A stretch of DNA of 39,024 nt from Actinomycetes bacterium (GTDB lineage: Bacteria; Actinomycetota; Actinomycetes; Actinomycetales; Actinomycetaceae). The first letter of the stretch is position 1. Each line of letters starts with the position of its first letter. Under the pieces are notes generated by a model. That model saw nothing but the letters and a program-made list of their open reading frames with translations, had not been told where the DNA came from and did not search any database. A program made the translations under genes and the position numbers. The stretch spans positions 1 through 39,024 of the forward strand of contig JAFAAX010000101.1 in assembly GCA_023426345.1 (NCBI GenBank). Direction: 5' to 3'. This document shows positions 1 to 7,266 of this stretch, piece after piece.

Positions 1-19
1 GCCTTGGCCCGGGCCCCTC

Positions 20-36
20 CCGCCCGGACGGGGCGG
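20..36 (-). terminator. Possible terminator after rplQ
   Basis: A 6-bp GC stem (CCGCCC/GGGCGG, loop GGACG) lies about 30 nt past the rplQ stop. No T-run follows it on the minus strand, so it could be a simple GC-rich hairpin. Bases 1-64 hold nothing else I can support. Confidence 0.35.
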
Positions 37-64
37 CCATCAGACCGACCCCGTCACGGGCGTG

Positions 65-682
65 TCACTTCTCGGCGGCCTCGTCCTCGTCGGCCTCCTG
101 CTCGGCGGCGTCCGCCGCCTTGCCGGCCTCCTCGGCGATCTCCTCGGCCTCGTTGGCGGTGGCCAGGTCGCCCGTCTCGCGGGCCTCCTCGGCGCGCTCG
201 GACGCGGCCTCGGCGGACTCCTCCGCCTCGGTGGCGACCTCCTCGGCCTCCTCGGCGTCCTTCGCGGCGGCCGCCTTGGCGGCGGTCTTCTCCGCGGCCG
301 AGACGACGGCCTTCTTCTCGACGCGCTCCATGACGAACTCGATGCGGGCCATGGAGGCGTTGTCGCCCTTGCGCGGGCCGATGGGCGTGATGCGGGTGTA
401 GCCGCCCTGGCGCTCCGGGTCCATCGCCGGGACGATGACGTCGAACAGCTCGTAGAGGGCGTCCCGGTTCGGCATCTTCTTGGCCACCTGGCGGCGGGCG
501 GGCAGGTCGCCGCGCTTCGCCTTGGTCACCATCTTCTCGACGTAGGGCCGCAGGGTCTTCGCCTTGGCCTCGGTCGTGGTGATGGCCCGGTGCTCGATGA
601 GCTGGACGGCCAGGTTGGACAGGATGAGCTTCTGGTGGGAGGGGCTTCCACCCAGACGGGGGCCCTTCTTGGGGGTGGGCAT
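65..682 (-). CDS. rplQ: 50S ribosomal protein L17
   Basis: Structural protein of the large ribosomal subunit, near the exit-tunnel region. The first ~118 residues are a standard L17: it begins MPTPKKGPRLGG, and LILSNLAVQLIEH and the GGYTRI segment are clear. Residues ~125-205 form an Ala/Glu-rich, strongly acidic tail that looks helical or disordered and makes the protein about 80 residues longer than a minimal L17. It is the last gene of the alpha part, about 70 nt after rpoA, with a hairpin downstream. Extended acidic tails on L17 are known in actinobacteria, so this is probably not an assembly error. The ATG at 682 is followed directly by the family's usual N-terminus. Confidence 0.97.
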   Translation of the reverse strand: MPTPKKGPRLGGSPSHQKLILSNLAVQLIEHRAITTTEAKAKTLRPYVEKMVTKAKRGDLPARRQVAKKMPNRDALYELFDVIVPAMDPERQGGYTRITPIGPRKGDNASMARIEFVMERVEKKAVVSAAEKTAAKAAAAKDAEEAEEVATEAEESAEAASERAEEARETGDLATANEAEEIAEEAGKAADAAEQEADEDEAAEK

Positions 683-751
683 TGATGTCTCCTAGTGGTT
701 CTGAATGCGTGCGCGGTCCGCGGGGTCGCCGATCGCCGTGCCGGGTGCGTG

Positions 752-1753
752 TCAGAGCGGCTGCTCGTCGCTGAACTGCACCGATCCGGAGTCCGACTCG
801 CTGCCGGTGCCCGGCATGGCGGAGTCCTTGAGGGTCATCCCCAGCGCGGCCAGGGCCTCCTTGATCTCCTCGATGGACTTCGTCCCGAAGTTGCGGATGT
901 CCAGCAGATCCGCCTCGGAGTGGGCCACCAGCTCGCCCACGGTGAGGATGCCCCGGCGGCGCAGGGCGTTGTAGGACCGCGACTGCAGGTTGAGGTTCTC
1001 GATGGGCAGGGCCAGGTCGGCGGCCAGCGAGGCGTCCGTGGTGGACGGCCCCACCTCGATGCCCTCGGCCTCCTCGTTGAGCTCGCGCATGAGCCCGAAC
1101 AGCTCGACCAGCGTCTTGCCGGCCGAGGCCAGGGCGTCGCGCGGGCTGATGGCGGGCTTGGTCTCCACGTCGATGACGAGGCGGTCGAAGTCCGTGCGCT
1201 GCTCGACGCGCGTGGCCTCAACCTTGTACGTCACCTTGAGGACGGGCGAGTAGATCGAGTCGATCGGGATGCGCGAGAGCTCGGCCAGCGGGTCCTTGTT
1301 CTGCGCCGCGGACACGTAGCCGCGCCCGCGCTCGACGGTGAGCTCGATCTCGAGCTTGCCCTTGTCGTTGAGCGTCGCGATGTGCAGGTCCGGGTTGTGG
1401 ATCTCCACGCCCGCGGGAGGCGTGATGTCCCCAGCGGTCACCTCGCCGGAGCCCGCCTTGCGCAGGTACATGATCACCGGCTCGTCGTTCTCCGAGGAGA
1501 GCACGATCTGCTTGATGTTGAGGATGATCTCGGCGACATCCTCCTTCACACCCTCGATCGTGTGGAACTCGTGCGGCACGCCCTCGATGTGGATCGAGGT
1601 CACCGCCGCGCCCGGAATGGAGGAGAGCAGGGTGCGACGCAGGGAGTTGCCCAGCGTGTACCCGAATCCGGGCTCGAGGGGCTCCAGCGTGAAACGGGAG
1701 CGGTAATCGCTCACCTTCTCCTCGGTCAGGATGGGTCGCTCTGCAATGAGCAC
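752..1753 (-). CDS. rpoA: RNA polymerase subunit alpha
   Basis: Alpha subunit (333 aa) that nucleates RNA polymerase assembly and contacts activators and UP elements. Residues 1-~230 are the dimerisation and beta/beta' binding domain (EPGFGYTLGNSLRRTLLSS is the classic signature). Residues ~250-315 are the C-terminal domain (NLNLQSRSYNALRRRGI, then LLDIRNFGTKSIEEI). The start is a GTG at 1753, chosen because the family begins MLIAERP/MLIAQRP and an AAAGGA ribosome-binding site sits 7 nt upstream. A gap of 172 nt separates it from rpsK; rpsD, which sits here in Mycobacterium, is missing. Cotranscription with rpsK and rplQ is likely, though an internal promoter in the gap cannot be excluded. 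Confidence 0.98.
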   Translation of the reverse strand: MLIAERPILTEEKVSDYRSRFTLEPLEPGFGYTLGNSLRRTLLSSIPGAAVTSIHIEGVPHEFHTIEGVKEDVAEIILNIKQIVLSSENDEPVIMYLRKAGSGEVTAGDITPPAGVEIHNPDLHIATLNDKGKLEIELTVERGRGYVSAAQNKDPLAELSRIPIDSIYSPVLKVTYKVEATRVEQRTDFDRLVIDVETKPAISPRDALASAGKTLVELFGLMRELNEEAEGIEVGPSTTDASLAADLALPIENLNLQSRSYNALRRRGILTVGELVAHSEADLLDIRNFGTKSIEEIKEALAALGMTLKDSAMPGTGSESDSGSVQFSDEQPL

Positions 1754-1925
1754 GTCTTGGTCCTTTCTTCCCGACGACCGCTATATGACGTCGGATGGGG
1801 TTCCCGCCGGCGGGGCGGGGAAGGGGGTGTGGAGCGACGGGGACCGGGGGCGGCGCCGGAGGCGACGCCCTCCCGTCCGGGCCGCTCGGACGGACGGACC
1901 GGGCCGGTCGGGGACCGGCGGGGTC

Positions 1926-2333
1926 TCAGACGCGGCGACGCTTGGGAGGCCGGGCGCCGTTGTGAGCCTGGGGGGTGACGTCCTGAATGGACCCGACCTC
2001 GAGGCCCGCGGCCTGGAGGGAGCGGATCGCGGTCTCGCGCCCGGAGCCGGGGCCCTTGACGAAGACGTCGACCTTCTTCATCCCGTGCTCCTGGGCGCGC
2101 CGGGCGGCGGCCTCGGCGGCCAGCTGAGCGGCGAACGGAGTGGACTTGCGGGAGCCCTTGAACCCCACCTGGCCGGAGGACGCCCACGCCAGGACGGCGC
2201 CGGTGGGATCCGTGATGGAGACGATCGTGTTGTTGAAGGTGGACTTGATGTACGCGTTGCCGTGGGCGACGTTCTTGCTCACCTTGCGGCGCGGCTTGCG
2301 CGCCCCGGACGAACGGGTGGTCTTTGCTGCCAT
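1926..2333 (-). CDS. rpsK: 30S ribosomal protein S11
   Basis: S11 (135 aa) lies on the small-subunit platform next to S7 and S18 and helps form the mRNA exit region. Recognisable segments are NVAHGNAYIKSTFNNTIVSI, WASSGQVGFKGSRKSTP and the basic end HNGARPPKRRRV. The ATG at 2333 gives the usual MAAKTR-type start. It follows rpsM by 61 nt on the same strand and precedes rpoA, the normal alpha-operon order apart from the absent rpsD. Length is normal and nothing in it is odd. Confidence 0.98.
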   Translation of the reverse strand: MAAKTTRSSGARKPRRKVSKNVAHGNAYIKSTFNNTIVSITDPTGAVLAWASSGQVGFKGSRKSTPFAAQLAAEAAARRAQEHGMKKVDVFVKGPGSGRETAIRSLQAAGLEVGSIQDVTPQAHNGARPPKRRRV

Positions 2334-2394
2334 GTGTGTGCCTGAACCTTTACGAGTCTGAGGGTGCCGGGGCGCGTGGCCCGGGCGAGATCGG

Positions 2395-2772
2395 TTACTT
2401 GCCGGCCTTCTTCTTGCCGGCGACGGTGCGCTTGGGGCCCTTGCGGGTGCGCGCGTTCGTCTTGGTGCGCTGGCCGTGCACGGGCAGGCCACGACGGTGG
2501 CGCAGGCCCTGGTACGAACCGATCTCGATCTTGCGGCGGATGTCCGCCTGGACCTCGCGGCGCAGATCGCCCTCGACCTTGTAGGTTGCCTCGATGTAGT
2601 CGCGCAGCTTGACGAGGTCCTCCTCGGTGGCGTCCTTGACCCGCAGGTCGGGGCTGACGCCGGTGGCGGCGAGGGTTTCCTGGGCGCGGGTGCGCCCGAC
2701 TCCGTAGATATAGGTGAGCGCGATCTCCATCCGCTTCTCGCGGGGCAGGTCGACGCCGGCAATGCGTGCCAT
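2395..2772 (-). CDS. rpsM: 30S ribosomal protein S13
   Basis: S13 (125 aa) sits in the head of the small subunit and bridges to the large subunit and the P-site tRNA. The start MARIAGVDLPREKR, the helix-hairpin-helix region YIYGVGRTRAQE, and the basic tail with GLPVHGQRTKTNARTRKGP are diagnostic. It is preceded by a 146-nt spacer containing a long inverted repeat (2792-2846), so expression from rpmJ into rpsM may be tuned by that structure. It is followed by rpsK. Length and sequence are ordinary. Confidence 0.98.
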   Translation of the reverse strand: MARIAGVDLPREKRMEIALTYIYGVGRTRAQETLAATGVSPDLRVKDATEEDLVKLRDYIEATYKVEGDLRREVQADIRRKIEIGSYQGLRHRRGLPVHGQRTKTNARTRKGPKRTVAGKKKAGK

Positions 2773-2791
2773 GTTCAGTGCTCCAGTGGTA

Positions 2792-2846
2792 TTCGGAGGC
2801 CGTCACACCGTCCTCCGGGAGGGATCTCCCGGCCCCGGCCTCCGAA
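2792..2846 (-). repeat. Nested inverted repeat between rpmJ and rpsM
   Basis: Outer arms TTCGGAGGCCG (2792-2802) and CGGCCTCCGAA (2836-2846) match perfectly over 11 bp. Inside is a second perfect 7-bp stem, CCGGGAG/CTCCCGG with loop GGAT. The structure would form in the mRNA about 20 nt before rpsM. It could be a translational control site or a processing/attenuation hairpin; no T-run follows. Confidence 0.6.
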
Positions 2847-2918
2847 CCGGGGGTCCGCCCGCGGGCGGTCGGCGATGTGCTCGGGCGGTGATCCCGCCCG
2901 TGTCCAGCAGGTGGGGCC

Positions 2919-3032
2919 TCAGCCCTGACGCTGCTTGTGCCTGGGGTTCTCGCAGATGACCATGACGGTGCCGTGGCGACGAATCACCTTGCACTTGTCA
3001 CAGATCGGCTTGACACTCGGCTTGACCTTCAT
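2919..3032 (-). CDS. rpmJ: 50S ribosomal protein L36 (zinc-binding form)
   Basis: L36 is the smallest large-subunit protein (37 aa) and binds 23S rRNA near the peptidyl transferase region. The zinc ligands are visible as C11, C14, C27 and H32, so this is the C+ form typical of zinc-replete conditions; a zinc-free paralogue, if any, lies outside the window. It starts MKVKPSVKPICDKCK at the ATG at 3032, 41 nt after the infA stop. A 146-nt structured spacer separates it from rpsM. Confidence 0.97.
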   Translation of the reverse strand: MKVKPSVKPICDKCKVIRRHGTVMVICENPRHKQRQG

Positions 3033-3073
3033 GGTGTGTCCCTCCGCCGCGGATGCGGCGCTCTCCGACGCGA

Positions 3074-3295
3074 TTACTTGTAGCGATAGACGATCCGGCC
3101 CCGCGAGAGGTCGTAGGGGCTGAGCTCGACCACAACGCGATCCTCCGGCAGGATGCGGATGTAGTGCTGCCGCATCTTCCCGGAGATGTAGCCGAGCACG
3201 ATGTGCCCGTTGCTCAGCTCCACGCGGAACATCGCATTGGGCAGGGCCTCGATCACCGTGCCCTCGATCTCGATGACGCCGTCCTTCTTCGCCAT
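3074..3295 (-). CDS. infA: Translation initiation factor IF-1
   Basis: IF-1 (73 aa) is a single OB-fold protein that binds the ribosomal A site during initiation. It starts MAKKDGVIEIEGTV and contains AMFRVELSNGH and KMRQHYIRILPEDRVVVELSPYD, which are nearly invariant in bacteria. The ATG at 3295 was chosen over in-frame upstream starts because it gives the family's exact N-terminus and length. It opens the alpha-type transcription unit after a 239-nt gap from map, with a candidate promoter at 3409-3438. Confidence 0.98.
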   Translation of the reverse strand: MAKKDGVIEIEGTVIEALPNAMFRVELSNGHIVLGYISGKMRQHYIRILPEDRVVVELSPYDLSRGRIVYRYK

Positions 3296-3408
3296 GTCCT
3301 CCGTCTGTCCTCTGTGTTCTGCCGGCGGGCCGGGGTTCCGGCCCACACGGGGGCGCACTCATGTCCAGTGTGGGTACACGAAGTCTGGGCGCGCATGCCC
3401 GACTGTCC

Positions 3409-3438
3409 ACTGTAGGCCATCGGGCCCCTTCGGCGGAA
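3409..3438 (-). promoter_or_regulatory. Candidate promoter for infA-rpmJ-rpsM
   Basis: On the minus strand TTCCGC and TACAGT are separated by 18 nt. The -10 element resembles the TACACT found at the rpsL promoter, while the -35 is weak. It lies about 115 nt before infA, in the largest gap of this stretch, which fits an internal promoter. Confidence 0.35.
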
Positions 3439-3469
3439 CTCGGCGGCCTGTCATGTCGCTCACGCCACG

Positions 3470-3538
3470 TTGACGAGGGCGCCCCCGTGGCGACGTCCGG
3501 CGATCGCCTGACCCGGCCGCGCGGGCCGCCCTCGTCAA
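3470..3538. repeat. 12-bp inverted repeat overlapping the map stop
   Basis: Arms TTGACGAGGGCG (3470-3481) and CGCCCTCGTCAA (3527-3538) are perfectly complementary with a 45-nt GC-rich loop. The right arm contains the map stop codon. The same arm, with a single base change, forms another inverted repeat after rpsG (36989-37060), and a lone copy is at 16715. This marks a dispersed repeat rather than an ordinary terminator. It could still stop or stabilise the map transcript. Confidence 0.7.
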
Positions 3539-4413
3539 TCGAGGCTGACGGGGACCACGCCGTAGGGCGCCAGGCCGGCCGCCCCGGAGTCCGCGGCCGT
3601 CAGCACGCTGACGCCGTCCTCCAGCAGGGCGATCGTGTGCTCCCAGTGCGCGGCGTCCCCGCCGTCCAGGGTCTTCACGGTCCAGTCGTCGGCCAGGGTG
3701 ACGGTCTCGATGTCGCCGGTGACCAGCATCGGCTCGACGGCGAGGACCATGCCGGGGCGCAGCTTCGGGGAGATGCCGCGCGCGCGGTAGTTGAGGACGT
3801 CCGGGTCCTGGTGCATGGCGGTGCCGATGCCGTGGCCCGTGTACTCCTCGATGATGCCGGCCTCCCAGCCGTCCGCCTCCGCGTGCCGGGCGACGACCTC
3901 CTCGACGGCCTCGCCCACCGCGGACAGGCGCCGCGCGGAAGCCAGGGCGGCCAGCGCCGCCCACATGGACTCCTCGGTGACGGCGTTGAGCCGGCGGCGG
4001 CGCTCCCCCACCGGACCCGCCGCGGCCTCGTCGCCGCCGCAGATCACGGTGAACGCGGCGTCGCCGTGCCACTGGCGGCCGTCCGCCATCAGGTAGGCCC
4101 CGCAGTCGAAGCTGACCAGGTCGCCGGCCTCGAGCACGCGGTCGTCGGGGATGCCGTGGACGACGACGTCGTTGACGGAGATGCAGACGGTGGCCGGGTA
4201 GCCGTAGTACCCGAGGAAATTCGAGCTCGCGCCGTGCGCGGCGATCGTGTCGGCGGACACCCGGTCGAGCTGCGCGGTGGTGAGTCCGGGACGCACAGCC
4301 TCCCGCAGCTTCGCGTGGATGTCGGCGACCACCAGGCCCGCGAGGCGCATCTGGCGCATCTGGTCCCGGGTCTTGAGCTCGATGCGGTCGTGGTGGCGCA
4401 CGGTCGCGCTCAC
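3535..4413 (-). CDS. map: Type I methionine aminopeptidase
   Basis: Removes the initiator methionine from nascent proteins in the cytoplasm, using two metal ions. The pita-bread fold is clear over residues ~11-290. Likely metal ligands are D103 (SFDCG), D118 (HGDAAF), H194 (TGHGIGT), E227 (VEPML) and E258 (HWEHT), and the substrate-contacting His87 is in VVVHGIPDD. The spacing D103-D118 is four residues longer than in E. coli (11 residues there), caused by a small insertion around residues 107-114. The start is a GTG at 4413 that overlaps the adk stop by 4 bases (GTGA). Its own stop lies in an inverted repeat. The secY-adk-map order is the usual one. Confidence 0.96.
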   Translation of the reverse strand: MSATVRHHDRIELKTRDQMRQMRLAGLVVADIHAKLREAVRPGLTTAQLDRVSADTIAAHGASSNFLGYYGYPATVCISVNDVVVHGIPDDRVLEAGDLVSFDCGAYLMADGRQWHGDAAFTVICGGDEAAAGPVGERRRRLNAVTEESMWAALAALASARRLSAVGEAVEEVVARHAEADGWEAGIIEEYTGHGIGTAMHQDPDVLNYRARGISPKLRPGMVLAVEPMLVTGDIETVTLADDWTVKTLDGGDAAHWEHTIALLEDGVSVLTAADSGAAGLAPYGVVPVSLD

Positions 4414-5099
4414 CGTCCGCTCGCGGGGTCGGCGGGGACGTCCTCCGCGCCGCAGCACTCGCCCTGGCCCTCTGGGTGGGACTCGACGTGGCGGACGTCG
4501 TCGCGCTGATCGTCGGCGGCCGCCCCGCCCGGCAGCGCGTCCAGCACCGCGAAGATGCGTGCCGTCACGTCGTCGACGCCGCCCGTGCCGGACACGACCT
4601 CCAGCAGGTCCTGATCGGCGTAGTAGGTGGCCATCGGCTCGGTGAGGCGGTGGTAGACCTCCATGCGGTGGCGCATGACGGGCTCGGTGTCGTCGGTCCG
4701 GTTCTGCTCGGTGGCGCGGTGGAGCATGCGGGCCACGGCCTCGTCCTCGTCGACCTCGATCTCCAGGACGACGTCCAGCTCCGTGCCCATCTTCGCCAGC
4801 ATGTCACGCAGGGCGTGGGCCTGGTCGAGGGTGCGCGGGTATCCGTCCAGCAGGAACCCGCCGGCCGCGTCGGGGGCCCTCAGCCGCACGCGCACCATCG
4901 GGTCGGTGACGGAGTCGGGGACGAACTCCCCGCGGTCCATGTAGGACTGCGCGAGCCTGCCCAGTTCCGTGCCCTCCGCGATGTTCGAGCGGAAGATCTC
5001 CCCCGTCGAGATCGCGGGGATGCCCAGGCGCCGCGCGATGCGGGCCGCCTGGGTGCCTTTCCCGGCCCCGGGGGCTCCAAGCAGGACGATGGCGGTCAT
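4410..5099 (-). CDS. adk: Adenylate kinase
   Basis: Catalyses ATP + AMP = 2 ADP, the main cellular adenylate balance. The P-loop GAPGAGKGT is at residues 8-16, the AMP-binding segment STGEIFRSNI at 31-40, GFLLDGYPRT at 81-90, and a short zinc-free LID at ~129-160 (HRATEQNRTDDTEPVMRHR), as usual in actinobacteria. At 229 aa it is about 35-40 residues longer than relatives of this short-LID type. The extra is a C-terminal tail (191-229), rich in Asp, Gly and Glu, with a Cys pair. The ATG at 5099 overlaps the secY stop (ATGA), and the end overlaps the map GTG by 4 bases, so the three are translationally coupled. Confidence 0.97.
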   Translation of the reverse strand: MTAIVLLGAPGAGKGTQAARIARRLGIPAISTGEIFRSNIAEGTELGRLAQSYMDRGEFVPDSVTDPMVRVRLRAPDAAGGFLLDGYPRTLDQAHALRDMLAKMGTELDVVLEIEVDEDEAVARMLHRATEQNRTDDTEPVMRHRMEVYHRLTEPMATYYADQDLLEVVSGTGGVDDVTARIFAVLDALPGGAAADDQRDDVRHVESHPEGQGECCGAEDVPADPASGR

Positions 5100-6388
5100 C
5101 TCAGGAACCCCTCGTAGTGGTGCTGCTGGAGCTGGGTGTTGATCTCCTTGACCGTCTGCAGCCCGACGCCCACGATGATGAGCAGCGTCGTGCCGCCGAA
5201 CGGCAGCTGCCCGTTGGACAGCTTGAGGGGGATGATCAGCAGGGACGGGGTCAGGGCGATGATGACCAGGTAGACGGCGCCCGCCGTCGTGATCCGGTTG
5301 ATGACGAAGCGCAGGTACTCGGCCGTGGGGCGCCCGGCCCGGTAGCCGGGGATGAAGCCGCCGTAGCGCTTCATGTTGTCCGCGACCTCGTCCGGGTTGA
5401 ACGTGATCGACGTGTAGAAGAACGCGAAGCCCAGGATCATCAGCGCGTAGAGCGCCAGATAGGCGGGCGACTGGTGGGAGAGGTTCTTCTGGATCCACTG
5501 CACCCAGCCGTCCGTCGCCGTGCCGAACTGGGCGACCATGCCCGGGATGGCCAGCAGCGAGGACGCGAAGATCACCGGGATAACGCCCGACATGTTGATC
5601 TTGAGCGGGATGTAGGTGGTGGACCCGCCGTACATGCGCCGCCCGACCATCCGCTTGGCGTACTGGACGGGGATGCGGCGCTGGGACTGCTCGACGAAGA
5701 CCACGGCCACCGCGACCAACAGGATCAGCGCGACGATGAGGGCCACCTTGCCCCAGCCTCCGCCCTGGCCGATCTCGAACAGCTGGGTGGGCATGCGCGC
5801 GGCGATCGAGGTGAAGATGAGGATCGACATGCCGTTGCCGACGCCGCGCTCGGTGACGAGCTCGCCCAGCCACATGATGACGGCGGTCCCGGCCGTCATG
5901 ACGACGATCATGAGGAGGAACATCCCCACCGAGTCGTCCGCGATGATCGACTCCGAGCAGCCCGGGAACATGTTCCCGGAGCGGGCCAGGGAGATCATCG
6001 TCGTCGACTGGAGGAGGCCCAGGCCGATCGTGAGGTAGCGGGTGTACTGGGTGAGCGTCGACTGCCCGGTCTGGCCCTCCTTGTGGAGGTCGTCGAAGCG
6101 GGGGATCACCACCCGCAGGAGCTGGATGATGATCGACGCCGTGATGTAGGGCATGATGCCCAGCGCGAAGACGGACAGCTGGAGCAGGGCGCCGCCGGAG
6201 AAGAGGTTGACCAGGTCCAGCAGGCCCGTCTGGTCCTCCTGGACCAGGCACACCTGGACCGCGTGGGAGTCGACCCCCGGCGTCGGGATGAAGCAGCCCA
6301 GGCGGTACACCGCCATGATGAACAGCGTGAACAGCAGCTTCCGACGAAGGTCGGGGGTGCGGAATGCCTGTGCGAACGCACGGAGCAC
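5096..6388 (-). CDS. secY: Protein translocase subunit SecY
   Basis: Central pore subunit of the SecYEG translocon in the cytoplasmic membrane (430 aa). About ten hydrophobic segments are visible, starting with residues ~17-35 (LLFTLFIMAVYRLGCFIPTP). Other landmarks are the plug region after FIPTPGVD, PYITASIIIQLL, and the cytoplasmic loop with RPTAEYLRFVINRITTAGA. The ATG at 6388 has a GAGGAGG ribosome-binding site 8-12 nt upstream. It overlaps adk by 4 bases downstream. A 207-nt gap with a hairpin and a candidate promoter separates it from rplO, so secY-adk-map may be partly independent of the spc genes. Confidence 0.97.
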   Translation of the reverse strand: MLRAFAQAFRTPDLRRKLLFTLFIMAVYRLGCFIPTPGVDSHAVQVCLVQEDQTGLLDLVNLFSGGALLQLSVFALGIMPYITASIIIQLLRVVIPRFDDLHKEGQTGQSTLTQYTRYLTIGLGLLQSTTMISLARSGNMFPGCSESIIADDSVGMFLLMIVVMTAGTAVIMWLGELVTERGVGNGMSILIFTSIAARMPTQLFEIGQGGGWGKVALIVALILLVAVAVVFVEQSQRRIPVQYAKRMVGRRMYGGSTTYIPLKINMSGVIPVIFASSLLAIPGMVAQFGTATDGWVQWIQKNLSHQSPAYLALYALMILGFAFFYTSITFNPDEVADNMKRYGGFIPGYRAGRPTAEYLRFVINRITTAGAVYLVIIALTPSLLIIPLKLSNGQLPFGGTTLLIIVGVGLQTVKEINTQLQQHHYEGFLR

Positions 6389-6453
6389 GGCTTCCTCCTC
6401 GTGGCGATGTGGATCCAGCGATGTGACGGATGGGGATGCGGGTGGCCGCCGTC

Positions 6454-6483
6454 AGCCTACCCGAGTTGCCGGGACGGTCGCGA
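6454..6483 (-). promoter_or_regulatory. Candidate secY promoter
   Basis: On the minus strand TCGCGA and TAGGCT are separated by 18 nt, ending about 65 nt before the secY ATG. TAGGCT is a common actinobacterial -10 hexamer; the -35 is weak. The site lies just after the rplO terminator-like hairpin, consistent with a fresh start for secY-adk-map. Confidence 0.4.
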
Positions 6484-6545
6484 CCAGCGGCGCGCGACGG
6501 GGGCGCCCCCTGGGCGCAGTGGCGCGGCGGTCCGGCGGACGCCGC

Positions 6546-6584
6546 GAAGGGGGTGGCCCGGTGAGATCCCGGACCACCCCCTTC
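6546..6584 (-). terminator. Hairpin terminator/attenuator after rplO
   Basis: An 11-bp perfect stem (GAAGGGGGTGG/CCACCCCCTTC) is extended by an inner CCGG/CCGG pairing after a 1x1 mismatch. It begins 12 nt past the rplO stop. There is no long T-run, so it may end only part of the transcripts before secY. Confidence 0.6.
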
Positions 6585-6595
6585 TTCGACGAGCT

Positions 6596-7081
6596 TCAGC
6601 GCACCGCCAGCGTGCCGCCGGCCTGAGCGATCTTCTCCTGCGCGGAGGCCGACCACGCGTCGACCGTGAGGTCGAACGCGGCCGTGACCTCGCCCGAGCC
6701 CAGCACCTTGACGGGCTGGCCCTTGCGCACCGCGTGGCGGGCGACCAGGTCCTCCACCGTCACGGCGCCGCCCTCGGGGAACAGCTCCTGCAGCTTGTCC
6801 AGGTTGACGACCTGGTACTCGACGCGGAACGGGTTGGTGAACCCGCGCAGCTTCGGCAGGCGCATGTGGATGGGCATCTGGCCGCCCTCGAAGGTCGCGG
6901 GCACCTGATAGCGGGCCTTCGTGCCCTTGGTGCCGCGGCCGGCGGTCTTGCCGCGCTTGCCGCCCTCGCCACGACCCACGCGGGTCTTGGCGGTCTTGGC
7001 ACCGGCGGCCGGCCGCAGGTGATGGAGGCGCAGGATCTGCGTCTGCTCCGCCTGGGCCTTCTTCGACGTGGAGTCCGCCAT
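6596..7081 (-). CDS. rplO: 50S ribosomal protein L15
   Basis: L15 (161 aa) is a late-assembling large-subunit protein that reaches into the 23S rRNA core. The glycine/basic-rich segment RVGRGEGGKRGKTAGRGTKG, the loop GFEGGQMPIHMRLPK-type region (here FEGGQMPIHMRLPKLRG) and the end with VDAWSASAQEKI are typical. The ATG at 7081 is separated from the rpmD stop by 2 nt. A terminator-like hairpin follows, so this gene closes the first stretch of the spc operon. Confidence 0.97.
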   Translation of the reverse strand: MADSTSKKAQAEQTQILRLHHLRPAAGAKTAKTRVGRGEGGKRGKTAGRGTKGTKARYQVPATFEGGQMPIHMRLPKLRGFTNPFRVEYQVVNLDKLQELFPEGGAVTVEDLVARHAVRKGQPVKVLGSGEVTAAFDLTVDAWSASAQEKIAQAGGTLAVR

Positions 7082-7083
7082 GG

Positions 7084-7266
7084 TCAGTCGACCTCCTCAA
7101 CGGTGACCAGGTGGCGCACCGTGAGGATCTCGCCACGCACGGTGGGAGAGTCCTCGCGGACGACGCTCTGGCCGATCTTGCGCAGCCCGAGGGTGCGCAG
7201 GGTGTCCTTCATGTTCTGCTTCGCGCGGATCGTGGACTTGATCTGCGTGATCTTCAGGTTCGCCAT
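7084..7266 (-). CDS. rpmD: 50S ribosomal protein L30
   Basis: L30 (60 aa) is a small peripheral large-subunit protein, with the typical ITQIKSTIRAKQNMKDTLRTLGL core. The ATG at 7266 shares one base with the rpsE stop (TGATG) and gives the usual MANLKITQ start. An in-frame GTG at 7269 would add one residue and cannot be excluded. It sits between rpsE and rplO as in most bacteria. Confidence 0.95.
   Translation of the reverse strand: MANLKITQIKSTIRAKQNMKDTLRTLGLRKIGQSVVREDSPTVRGEILTVRHLVTVEEVD

Noticed and set aside
1923..1931. GTCTCAGAC, part of the response-regulator dyad, at the end of rpsK
   Set aside because: Only about 10 bases match, they include the rpsK stop, and the GTACAA half is missing.
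4410..7136. A very long open frame running through rplO, secY and adk on the minus strand
   Set aside because: Only the adk part has family features; the rest is out of frame with rplO and secY, which are certain. High GC makes such long chance frames common.
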